Shown here: positions 1 to 5,882 of the stretch, in pieces
Numbering within the stretch: position 1 is the stretch's first letter
Layout: the number at the start of each line of letters is the position of its first letter
Assembly: GCA_020050175.1 (NCBI GenBank)
Contig: JAGVKY010000110.1
Coordinates: forward strand, 1-7,385
Source of the DNA: Parachlamydiales bacterium
GTDB lineage: Bacteria > Chlamydiota > Chlamydiia > Chlamydiales > JAJFMK01
Reading direction: 5' to 3'
Length of the DNA: 7,385 nucleotides
Made by a program: the position numbers and the translations under genes
The notes under the pieces: generated by a model
The model's database searches: none
What the model was told of the DNA's origin: nothing
Seen by the model: the letters and a program-made list of their open reading frames with translations, nothing else

Positions 1-10
1 AACCAAACAA

Positions 11-93
11 GGAATGCCGCGAAGAGGAAAGATTTAAATTGAAAAATCTGAAGTAAGGGGGAGGCCACCTTCAATTTAGGAGTTTTTCAACAA
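11..93 (+). repeat. Left copy of a ~80 bp inverted repeat (possible IS/MITE end)
   Basis: This stretch matches the reverse complement of 7269-7347. Positions 11-57 align without gaps to the complement of 7347-7301 with 41 of 47 bases identical. Positions 71-93 align to the complement of 7291-7269 with 21 of 23 identical, and the last 13 bases (81-93) are identical. The middle (58-70) has diverged and is 3 bases longer on this side. Each copy can fold: TTGAAAAA at 39-46 pairs with TTTTTCAA at 83-90. The sharp edge at 93 faces into the window, and the reading frame of the next gene runs up to it. The repeat could be the terminus of an insertion sequence, a small non-autonomous element, or a dispersed intergenic repeat. 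No transposase is visible inside the window. Confidence 0.8.
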
Positions 94-151
94 CGCCGTA
101 AAGCTTTGGTTTGGGAGAATTTTTGATATTGTCCTTTCTCAAAAACATCCT

Positions 152-667
152 TTGGTAAGGATTGTTTCGAAGATTGCCACCCTTGCTATCCTTGTTTTAA
201 TGGCGGTGACGGTTGTAGCTTTGCCCTTGGTCTTCTCTTCCGTTTCAGAAATCCGTAGGCAAATGGTGGAATCTACAGCCCTTCAAAACAGAATCGGAGC
301 CATCAAAGTTTTGGGTCTTTCAAAAGAGGATTTCGCAAAAATCCCCGTGATGCACCTTCTTTTGCAGACCGAGCTTCACAAACCTAACGATAATCTCTTC
401 AGAAGGGTTAATTCTCTCATCGTCAAAGGATTGCGGACCGATGGAATTCCTTTCATTTTTTTCAAAACTAGAGAGGGTGATTATTATAACTTTTTTCCCT
501 GCCAACAAGGTTTAAAGAAACTGGCTTTACAGCCCTGCCCTTGGATGTTCTATAAAAACTGTATGTTCGTGGGAGCTTTCCAGGCCAAAGAAAGAGAGTG
601 GCTGGTTCTTAAAAATCAGGAATTAGCCCCCTTAGTAAGAGAACTGCTACCTATCCCTCGTTTTTGA
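152..667 (+). CDS. Unrecognised membrane-anchored protein upstream of ccsA, 5' end uncertain
   Basis: I do not recognise this 171-residue protein. It has one strong hydrophobic segment at about residues 8-30 (IATLAILVLMAVTVVALPLV), followed by a soluble domain of about 140 residues. That suggests an N-terminal anchor with the rest outside the cytoplasm, but topology is inferred. Cysteines occur in the C-terminal third (FFPCQQG, then QPCPWMFYKNC), which could form a disulfide or bind haem or metal; no CXXCH motif is present. The start given is a TTG with no convincing Shine-Dalgarno. The frame stays open upstream to base 80 and reads like protein (AVKLWFGRIFDIVLSQKHP), ending at the repeat border near 93. 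The original start was therefore probably lost or replaced by repeat insertion. It lies 37 bp before ccsA in the same orientation, so it may take part in cytochrome c assembly, perhaps in the place of ResB/CcsB, though no clear ResB similarity is visible. Confidence 0.6.
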   Translation: MVRIVSKIATLAILVLMAVTVVALPLVFSSVSEIRRQMVESTALQNRIGAIKVLGLSKEDFAKIPVMHLLLQTELHKPNDNLFRRVNSLIVKGLRTDGIPFIFFKTREGDYYNFFPCQQGLKKLALQPCPWMFYKNCMFVGAFQAKEREWLVLKNQELAPLVRELLPIPRF

Positions 668-704
668 TGTGAGTCAAAAATGGAGATCAGGTTAAATACG
701 ACCT

Positions 705-1877
705 ATGTCTTTTATCCTGGCCCTTTTACTTGCATTTTCCCTCCCCTCACTTGAAGAGGGAAGGGTGATACCCAAGCGGGATCAGGCCAAATGTTTACCC
801 TCCAAGTTTCAGCCCGAAAGATGGTATGGCCTCGAAGCTTTGGAAAGTGGGACAAATTTTACCCTTTTTAGCGATAAAGCTTATCAAAGATTAAGAGTGG
901 TTTCCCGAAATGGGGGAAATGTCGAAGAGGCCTATTGGAACGCCTACGAGGAAATTGGCGGGAAAAAGCTTAATCTAACCTCTGGAACAAGCTTTAGATT
1001 GCCAACGCAATTTGAGCTAAAAATGGAACAGTTCTACGAAGATTTTCCTTGGAGTTGGATTCTTTTCGGCGGATTTCTTTTAGCCTTCTTCTTTCCTCGC
1101 TTTTATTTTGCCCCCTATTTGCTGTTGACAGGCAACCTATTAATGCGGGTCATTATTTTGCAAAGACCTCCTGTTACCACAATGGCAGAGACCTATTTAT
1201 GGGTCGGCTGGGTAGCTGCTACCCTTCCCCTGATCTATCGGGGGGTATCGTTGACAAGACCTGCCTCTCTTTTGGGGGCCATGATCTTCCTTTTTGTTGG
1301 AAAAGTCCCCCTTTCCCTCCCCCCTCCTGTCTTAAATTCTAATTTTTGGTTGACGACTCATGTCTTGATGGTCGTGGGGAGTTACGCCCTTTTTATCCTT
1401 GCCGGACTCCTTGCCCATTTTTGTCTTTTTAAAAAAGAGGGAGAAATTTTTTTTCGACCATTGCCAGCCCTCTTAAACGCAGGTGTTATCCTCTTAATAG
1501 CGGGCACTTTATTGGGCGGTGTTTGGGCCCATGTTAGTTGGGGCAGATTTTGGGATTGGGACCCTAAGGAATCTTGGGCCTTTATCTCTTCTCTCTTTTA
1601 CCTTATCGTTGTCCACCTTTACCGTTATCGCTTGATCGGATCTTTTGGTCTTGCTATGGGTGCCATTGGAGGGTTGATTGTGATCACCTTTACCTGGTAT
1701 GGAGTGAATTATCTTCTTGGTGTCGGTCTCCATAGCTATGGATTCGGTCAGGGAAAGTGGATTCCATATCTTCTTTTTTTGGCTTTTGAATCTGCTTTTA
1801 TGGCAGTTTCATTGACAAGAAAGAAGCAAAGGGAGAAAAATCGTCGCGTTATTTTTAATAGCGACTTGAAGGTTTAA
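705..1877 (+). CDS. ccsA: Cytochrome c assembly protein, CcsA/ResC family (System II haem handling)
   Basis: This 390-residue polytopic membrane protein belongs to the CcsA/ResC/CcmC haem-handling superfamily, which moves haem across the membrane and presents it for attachment to apocytochromes c. The tryptophan-rich WWD signature lies at about residues 274-291 (WAHVSWGRFWDWDPKESW). Conserved histidines flank it: H219 in a membrane helix (TTHVLMVVGSY) and H343 (GLHSYG), matching the usual external haem ligands. The RPPVTTMAETYLWVGW stretch (154-169) is the typical CcsA helix motif. Residues 1-20 resemble a signal or anchor segment. Residues about 25-110 form a soluble extension (LPSKFQP, NFTLFSD) resembling the linker before the CcsA part in fused CcsBA proteins of Bacteroidetes and epsilonproteobacteria, which suggests a split or reduced CcsBA. 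It lies 37 bp after the previous gene and 8 bp before the next, consistent with one operon. Confidence 0.9.
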   Translation: MSFILALLLAFSLPSLEEGRVIPKRDQAKCLPSKFQPERWYGLEALESGTNFTLFSDKAYQRLRVVSRNGGNVEEAYWNAYEEIGGKKLNLTSGTSFRLPTQFELKMEQFYEDFPWSWILFGGFLLAFFFPRFYFAPYLLLTGNLLMRVIILQRPPVTTMAETYLWVGWVAATLPLIYRGVSLTRPASLLGAMIFLFVGKVPLSLPPPVLNSNFWLTTHVLMVVGSYALFILAGLLAHFCLFKKEGEIFFRPLPALLNAGVILLIAGTLLGGVWAHVSWGRFWDWDPKESWAFISSLFYLIVVHLYRYRLIGSFGLAMGAIGGLIVITFTWYGVNYLLGVGLHSYGFGQGKWIPYLLFLAFESAFMAVSLTRKKQREKNRRVIFNSDLKV

Positions 1878-1885
1878 GGGATTTA

Positions 1886-2374
1886 ATGATGAAGCACGTT
1901 AAAAGTGAACGGCTCAAAAAATTAGAGAGCGAACTTGGTGATTTAGAACAGTGGCTCAAGCTCGGTCTCGTCCCTAAAAAAGATATCGTCAAACATAAAG
2001 AAGAGATTGTCCAGATCCGCCAAAAAATCGAAGAGGAAAAAGAGCGTCTGCAGTTCCTCCGAGAAAGTGGCGATATCGAAGAGTACACAACTCCCAAAAA
2101 AGCCCAAAACCGCTCCTTTACGGACATGCCATCCATCCCCGATATCGATATGGGGGAATCTATAGGCGGTGCCGAAAGCCAATTCGACACCGAAAGTTCC
2201 ATCGGCTTTGAATCGACTGCTAGCGATCGAGACGAAGATGCCGAGGAAGAGGGTGAAGAAGACGGAGAGGAAGAGGAAGAAGAGAAGGAAGATGAGGATG
2301 AAGAATCCTACTTCTCTGATCGGAACCGCTGGCGCCGGGGGGGAATTATTGACCCCGATGCCGATGAGTGGTGA
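1886..2374 (+). CDS. Acidic coiled-coil protein of unknown function
   Basis: This 162-residue protein has no recognisable catalytic domain. Residues about 5-60 are charged, with heptad-like spacing and strong coiled-coil character (RLKKLESELGDLEQWLK, then an E/K/Q-rich helix). A low-complexity linker follows, then a very acidic tract at about 114-140 made almost only of Asp and Glu, and a short basic/aromatic end (RNRWRRGGIIDPDADEW). The acidic tract is encoded by nearly pure purine DNA at about 2235-2308. The start is one of two adjacent ATGs (1886 or 1889), with AAGGG at 1876-1880 as a plausible ribosome binding site, 8 bp after ccsA ends. Its last codons overlap the start of hemW, so expression of the two is probably coupled. 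Small coiled-coil genes next to a hemN/hemW-like gene occur in Chlamydia, but I cannot establish orthology. No signal peptide is visible, so it is likely cytoplasmic. Confidence 0.8.
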   Translation: MMKHVKSERLKKLESELGDLEQWLKLGLVPKKDIVKHKEEIVQIRQKIEEEKERLQFLRESGDIEEYTTPKKAQNRSFTDMPSIPDIDMGESIGGAESQFDTESSIGFESTASDRDEDAEEEGEEDGEEEEEEKEDEDEESYFSDRNRWRRGGIIDPDADEW

Positions 2375-3437
2375 GAAAAGCCTCTACATCCACTACCCTT
2401 TTTGCAAAAAAAAGTGCCCCTATTGCCATTTTTTTGTTCTTCCATCGCGCGAAGAAAGTGAAAAACTATGGCTTAAGGGCATTTTAAAAGAACTCTCCCT
2501 CTACCAGTTTGAAAATCCCCTGACCGTTTATTTTGGAGGGGGAACCCCCTCTCTTATGCCCCCCGAATGGGTGGCCGAAATCCTCTATTCTTCTCCGCAA
2601 GAGGTCACTCTCGAAATCAATCCGGAAGGGATCACTAAAAAGAAACTGATCGCCTTTAAAAAGGCTGGGATCAACCGATGCAGTGTCGGCGTCCAAAGTT
2701 TACAAGAAGAAGAACTTCTCCTCCTTGGCCGCGAACATCTTCCCTCCACAACTGAAAAACTTCTCTATATTCTAGCCGACGTCGGTTTTGAAAATGTCTC
2801 GGTAGACCTTATGTATGATGTCCCTGGACAGTCGCTCAATAGTTTAGAAAGAAGCCTCGACAATCTCCTCAAACTCCCCTTCACCCACCTCTCTCTCTAC
2901 AATCTCACGATCGAGCCCCATACCCCATTCTATAAGCAGCGGATAGCCCTCGAAAAAAAACGCCCCCCGCCCGAAGAGAGCCGACAACAATTCCTCCTCG
3001 TCCGCGAGAAACTCCTCGAAAAGGGTTTTGAACACTACGAAATCTCAGCTTTTGCAAAGCCCGCCTTTCGCGCCATCCATAATTCAGGCTACTGGCTTGG
3101 GCGCCCCTTCCTAGGAATCGGTCCCTCCAGCTTTAGCTTCCTCAACAACATTCGGTCCCAAAATCATCCCCACCTCGATAAGTGGATCCAAGCTCTCGAA
3201 CAAAACCAAAAACCCATCTCTTTCACCGATCCCCTCTCTGAAGAAGAACGCCTCCTCGAGCTCTTTGTCCTCAACCTCCGTTGGCTCGACGGCGTCGACC
3301 TCTCCCGCTACTCCCTCCCCCCTCACACCCTAAACACCCTAAAAAAGCTCGAACAACAAGGTCTCCTTCTCCCAGGACCCAGGCTCTCCCTAGAAGGCAT
3401 CCTTTACTTTGACGAGATCGCCCCCGAATTAATATAG
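2358..3437 (+). CDS. hemW: HemW, radical SAM haem chaperone (HemN-like)
   Basis: Using the ATG at 2358 the protein has 359 residues, close to the usual HemW length. The radical SAM iron-sulfur motif CxxxCxYC is C16, C20, C23 (CKKKCPYCHF). The residue pair after it is His-Phe rather than the extra Cys of oxygen-independent coproporphyrinogen oxidase HemN, which favours HemW. Other family blocks follow in order: YFGGGTPS (58-65, SAM contact), EINPEG, RCSVGVQS, DLMYDVPGQS, LSLYNLTIEPHTPFY, HYEISAFAKP, LGIGPSSFS, and the C-terminal winged region (LELFVLNLRWLDGVDLS). HemW proteins bind haem and pass it to respiratory enzymes; older annotation calls them coproporphyrinogen oxidases. The frame is open further upstream, but that extension is a basic out-of-frame reading of the acidic gene, so 2358 (or ATG 2364) is chosen. 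It overlaps the previous gene by 17 bp. A G7 run at 2337-2343 is the only SD-like element, spaced rather far away. Confidence 0.93.
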   Translation: MPMSGEKSLYIHYPFCKKKCPYCHFFVLPSREESEKLWLKGILKELSLYQFENPLTVYFGGGTPSLMPPEWVAEILYSSPQEVTLEINPEGITKKKLIAFKKAGINRCSVGVQSLQEEELLLLGREHLPSTTEKLLYILADVGFENVSVDLMYDVPGQSLNSLERSLDNLLKLPFTHLSLYNLTIEPHTPFYKQRIALEKKRPPPEESRQQFLLVREKLLEKGFEHYEISAFAKPAFRAIHNSGYWLGRPFLGIGPSSFSFLNNIRSQNHPHLDKWIQALEQNQKPISFTDPLSEEERLLELFVLNLRWLDGVDLSRYSLPPHTLNTLKKLEQQGLLLPGPRLSLEGILYFDEIAPELI

Positions 3438-3483
3438 ATTTGTAATAGAAACAGTCGATTAGTGCATTATCTCATCGAATTTG

Positions 3484-3512
3484 TTGACAAAAGGCACACA
3501 TTAGGCTAAATT
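3484..3512 (+). promoter_or_regulatory. Predicted sigma70-type promoter before the toxin-antitoxin remnant
   Basis: A perfect -35 box TTGACA (3484-3489) is followed after exactly 17 bases by TAAATT (3507-3512), which shares 4 of 6 positions with TATAAT. It lies 47 bp after the hemW stop and about 210 bp before the antitoxin start, in the position expected for a toxin-antitoxin operon promoter. This is a pattern match only. No clear operator palindrome for antitoxin autoregulation was found around it. Confidence 0.5.
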
Positions 3513-3565
3513 TTTTCATCTACCAACTATTGGAATTTTTACTTTCTCCCCAGATAAAAATTTGA

Positions 3566-3739
3566 AACTTAAGGAAGAATAAACAGCAAAAAATATACGT
3601 TATTTATATTAAAGAATACGTGTACCTGGTTCCATCCTTAAAAAAGGAAAATGGCGATATTGTATTAATTACGATTATTCCTAGCCGCAAGGCAAAACAA
3701 AAATATTTAGAGGAGGAGAAAAATGAAAACAATAAATAA
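3566..3739 (+). pseudogene. C-terminal remnant of a BrnT-like toxin, start lost
   Basis: A 57-codon open stretch without ATG, GTG or TTG start follows an in-frame TGA at 3563. Its translation reads as the C-terminal half of a BrnT-like/RelE-fold small toxin: a strand segment (KIYVIYIKEYVYLVPSL), then DIVLITIIPSRKAKQKYL. This is the typical ending of toxins paired with the kind of CopG antitoxin that follows. The N-terminal half, which normally carries a W-D-xx-K-N-xx-h-xxxx-G-h motif, cannot be found in any + frame between 3438 and 3565. The fragment ends at 3739, overlapping the antitoxin start by 17 bp, the usual operon arrangement for such pairs. It is most likely a decayed toxin that cannot be made as a full protein. 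The family name rests on recognition by eye. Confidence 0.6.
3711..3717 (+). promoter_or_regulatory. Strong Shine-Dalgarno site of the antitoxin gene
   Basis: AGGAGGA lies 5 bases before the ATG at 3723. It is the best ribosome binding site in the window and settles the antitoxin start. It sits inside the codons for the end of the toxin remnant. Confidence 0.8.
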
Positions 3740-4013
3740 AAAACTTGATCTCGAAGAAAAAGAACTCCTCGATTCCTTCGAACAAGGGGAATGGAAAACA
3801 GTAAAAAATGTCAAAAATGAAAAGGAAATAGCTCAAAAAACTGCAACTAAAAGTCTCAAAAAAGATGTTCGCATCAATATTCGATTATCAAGCCATGATG
3901 TTGCGAATATAAAACAAATAGCAGCCTATGAAGGCCTTCCCTACCAGACCCTTATTGCAAGCGTATTACACAAATATGCTTCCGGACATCTACAACCTAG
4001 AAATGGCTTATAA
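3723..4013 (+). CDS. CopG/BrnA-like ribbon-helix-helix antitoxin
   Basis: This 96-residue protein looks like a complete DNA-binding antitoxin. Residues about 7-30 (LDLEEKELLDSFEQGEWKTV) resemble the N-terminal toxin-contacting segment of this family. Residues 50-56 (RINIRLS) form the DNA-contacting beta strand of a ribbon-helix-helix fold. Residues 57-85 form the two helices (HDVANIKQIAAYEG, then LPYQTLIASVLHKY), with the characteristic GLPYQTLI turn. Such proteins normally neutralise a BrnT-like ribonuclease toxin and repress their own operon. Here the toxin in front is truncated, so this is an orphan antitoxin that may act only as a repressor or as protection against related toxins. It begins within the toxin remnant after a strong ribosome binding site. 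The gene is clearly more A/T-rich than hemW, consistent with recent acquisition. The last six residues (QPRNGL) lie beyond the conserved fold. Confidence 0.85.
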   Translation: MKTINKKLDLEEKELLDSFEQGEWKTVKNVKNEKEIAQKTATKSLKKDVRINIRLSSHDVANIKQIAAYEGLPYQTLIASVLHKYASGHLQPRNGL

Positions 4014-4061
4014 TTCTTAGCATATAGGCAATGAATCACGGAATAGGCTAGTAGCATCTGC

Positions 4062-4120
4062 AAAAAGCTCGAACTGCAAGGGCTCCTCTTCCCGAGATCC
4101 ATGCTCTCTCCCGAAGCGAT
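4062..4120 (+). pseudogene. Degenerate second copy of the hemW 3' end
   Basis: Bases 4061-4120 align without gaps to 3341-3400 inside hemW, an exact offset of 720 bp, with 45 of 60 bases identical. The reading frame is kept: hemW reads KKLEQQGLLLPGPRLSLEGI and this copy reads KKLELQGLLFPRSMLSPEAI. Similarity stops abruptly on the 5' side (only 4 of 10 bases match at 4051-4060) and fades after 4120. The frame runs directly into the following F-box/LRR gene. Together with the true hemW tail it brackets the toxin-antitoxin remnant. Confidence 0.8.
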
Positions 4121-4155
4121 TGATAATTTATTTTTTAATAATGGATTTACACAAG

Positions 4156-4183
4156 CTGTCACATCTTCGATCTTTTTTATAAT
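4156..4183 (+). promoter_or_regulatory. Possible promoter of the F-box/LRR gene
   Basis: A perfect TATAAT (4178-4183) lies 16 bases after CTGTCA (4156-4161), which matches TTGACA at 4 of 6 positions. Transcription would begin at about 4190, essentially at the ATG at 4191, giving a leaderless message. No Shine-Dalgarno is visible before that ATG. The local sequence is very A/T-rich, so a chance TATAAT is quite possible. Confidence 0.35.
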
Positions 4184-4190
4184 TAATTAT

Positions 4191-5882
4191 ATGTCCCAGC
4201 CAATTTACAATATTAGTTACAACCATTCTTTAAACCTGTACGAGGTTGTACCTGCTCCAGAGCAATCGCAGCAAGATAAGACTACAATTGAAGAGCTATG
4301 TCGGCGAGCTTGGCAGCAACATGTGCCGATTCGCTTTACTAATACAGAAGAAAAAGTCCAAAAAATTCGAATAGTAAGTGCAAACGACTATTACCTATTT
4401 CTCTCAAGATTAGGCTTTTATCGACGCGCAGATGGAGCGCCTTCACCTCCAACCCTGTCCGATTTGCCCGACGACACCTTGAGAAATATTCTGTCCCTAG
4501 GTGATTTAAAGGAAGTTCGTCGTGTATCAAAGAGATTTCAAAAAGGTTCTGAAGACGAACTTATCCATCGAATCAATACTTGGAAAAAGCCGAGTCAATT
4601 GGGTTTAAATCCAAATCAATTAATTAGTTTGATTTCTAGAAGAGGAAATGAGATCCACCACCTTGATTTAGAAGGCTTTTCAATAGAAAATCCTATTCAA
4701 CTGATCAAATTCTTACCCAACCTTGAAGGTTTATCTCTAATTCAGCTTAGTTTAGCCATTGAAGAGGCAGGAGCCCTTGCCGCCTCAAAAAACTTAGGAG
4801 GGCTTCAGGAGCTTAATCTTTCGTGTAATTATATAAGAGATAAAGGAGCAGGGGTCCTTGCCGCCTCGGAAAAGTTAAGAGGACTTAAAAAGCTTGTTCT
4901 TTCGAATAATGAAATTGGCGATGAAGGGGCAACGTTTCTGGCCCGCTCGGAAAACTTTGGAGAGCTTAAAGAGCTTGAACTTTCGGCTAACACCATAGGC
5001 GATGAAGGGGTAATAGCCCTTGCCAAATCGGTAAATTTAAGAGTACTTCAGAAGCTTGATCTTATGTCTAACAAGATAGGCGCTAAAGGGGCGAGGGCTC
5101 TTGCCGCCTCGAAAAACTTAGGAGGGGTGCTTGAGTTTAATCTTTCGATTAACAGCATAGGCGATGAAGGGGTAATAGCCCTTGCCGCCTCGGAAAACTT
5201 AAGAGGGCTTTGGGTGCTTAAACTTTGGTCTAACAACATAGGCCCTAAAGGGGCAACGGCCCTTGCAGTCTCAGAAAACTTAAGAAGACTTCAGAAGCTT
5301 TATCTTTATCATAATAGCCTAGGGCCTGAAGGGGCGAGGGCTCTTGCCGCTTCAGAAAACTTGGGAGGGCTTCAGGAACTTCATCTTTCGGATAACCGCA
5401 TAGGTGACGAGGGGACAATGGCCCTTGCCGCTTCAGAAAACTTGGGAGGGCTTCAGGAACTTCAACTTATATCCAACAGCATTGGCGCTGAAGGGGCAAG
5501 GGCCCTTGCTGTTTCAAAAAACTTAAGAGGACTTCAGAAGCTTCATCTTTCGTTCAATAGTCTAGGCCCTGAAGGGGCGACGGCTCTTGCCGCCTCAAAA
5601 AACTTAGGAGGGCTTCAGAGGCTTCATCTTATGCATAATACCCTGGGCCCTGAAGGGGCAAGGGCCCTTGCCGCCTCAGAAAACTTAAGAGGGCTTCAGG
5701 AGCTTGATCTTAGGGATAACGACATGGGCGATGAAGGGGTAATGGTCCTTGCCGCCTCAGAAAACTTAAGAGGGCTTCAGAAGCTTGACCTTAGGGATAA
5801 CAACATGGGTGATGAAGGGGCAACGGCCCTTGCCGCCTCAGAAAATCTTCGAGGTGTACGAATTATGACTAATCGAGGCTGA
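4191..5882 (+). CDS. F-box plus GALA-type leucine-rich-repeat protein, probable secreted effector
   Basis: From the ATG at 4191 the protein has 563 residues. The N-terminal ~85 residues match no known domain and lack a Sec signal peptide, as is usual for type III effectors. Residues about 89-118 form an F-box (LSDLPDDTLRNILSLGDLKEVRRVSKRF), the motif that binds Skp1 in eukaryotic SCF ubiquitin ligases. After a linker come a degenerate LRR (175-201) and then 13 consecutive LRRs of exactly 27 residues (202-552), consensus LxxLxxLxLxxNxIGxEGAxALAxSEN. The protein ends after only 11 more residues. F-box plus GAxALA repeats is the layout of the Ralstonia GALA effectors, and F-box proteins are expanded in amoeba-associated chlamydiae. 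The inferred role is to recruit a host target to host ubiquitin ligase. The frame is open back to an ATG at 4101, but that part is hemW-derived sequence, so 4191 is preferred. There is no secretion-signal proof. Confidence 0.85.
   Translation: MSQPIYNISYNHSLNLYEVVPAPEQSQQDKTTIEELCRRAWQQHVPIRFTNTEEKVQKIRIVSANDYYLFLSRLGFYRRADGAPSPPTLSDLPDDTLRNILSLGDLKEVRRVSKRFQKGSEDELIHRINTWKKPSQLGLNPNQLISLISRRGNEIHHLDLEGFSIENPIQLIKFLPNLEGLSLIQLSLAIEEAGALAASKNLGGLQELNLSCNYIRDKGAGVLAASEKLRGLKKLVLSNNEIGDEGATFLARSENFGELKELELSANTIGDEGVIALAKSVNLRVLQKLDLMSNKIGAKGARALAASKNLGGVLEFNLSINSIGDEGVIALAASENLRGLWVLKLWSNNIGPKGATALAVSENLRRLQKLYLYHNSLGPEGARALAASENLGGLQELHLSDNRIGDEGTMALAASENLGGLQELQLISNSIGAEGARALAVSKNLRGLQKLHLSFNSLGPEGATALAASKNLGGLQRLHLMHNTLGPEGARALAASENLRGLQELDLRDNDMGDEGVMVLAASENLRGLQKLDLRDNNMGDEGATALAASENLRGVRIMTNRG
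4794..5846 (+). repeat. Tandem array of 13 x 81 bp LRR-encoding units
   Basis: Thirteen units of exactly 81 bp (27 codons) follow each other without insertion or deletion, preceded by one degenerate 81 bp unit at 4713-4793. The DNA itself is conserved, not only the protein: blocks such as CTTGCCGCCTCAGAAAACTT recur with few changes. Bases 5343-5383 and 5424-5464 are identical over 41 bp, and the last two full units differ at 8 of 81 positions. This indicates growth by unit duplication or gene conversion. Unit number may differ between strains and may be misassembled from short reads. Confidence 0.95.

Noticed and set aside
1049..1342. 97-codon + strand frame inside ccsA
   Set aside because: It overlaps the well-supported membrane helices of ccsA in another frame and shows no recognisable domain.
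2169..2357. N-terminal extension of HemW by 63 residues rich in Lys and Arg
   Set aside because: It is the shifted-frame reading of the acidic Glu/Asp tract of the preceding gene. The HemW family begins just before the YIHYPFC block, which fits the ATG at 2358.
4829..5239. Ser/Pro-rich - strand frames across the LRR array
   Set aside because: They repeat with the 81 bp period and are a by-product of the tandem units on the opposite strand.
4794..5846. CRISPR-like array, because of regular repeats
   Set aside because: The units are contiguous 81 bp coding repeats with no spacer structure and encode a clear LRR consensus.
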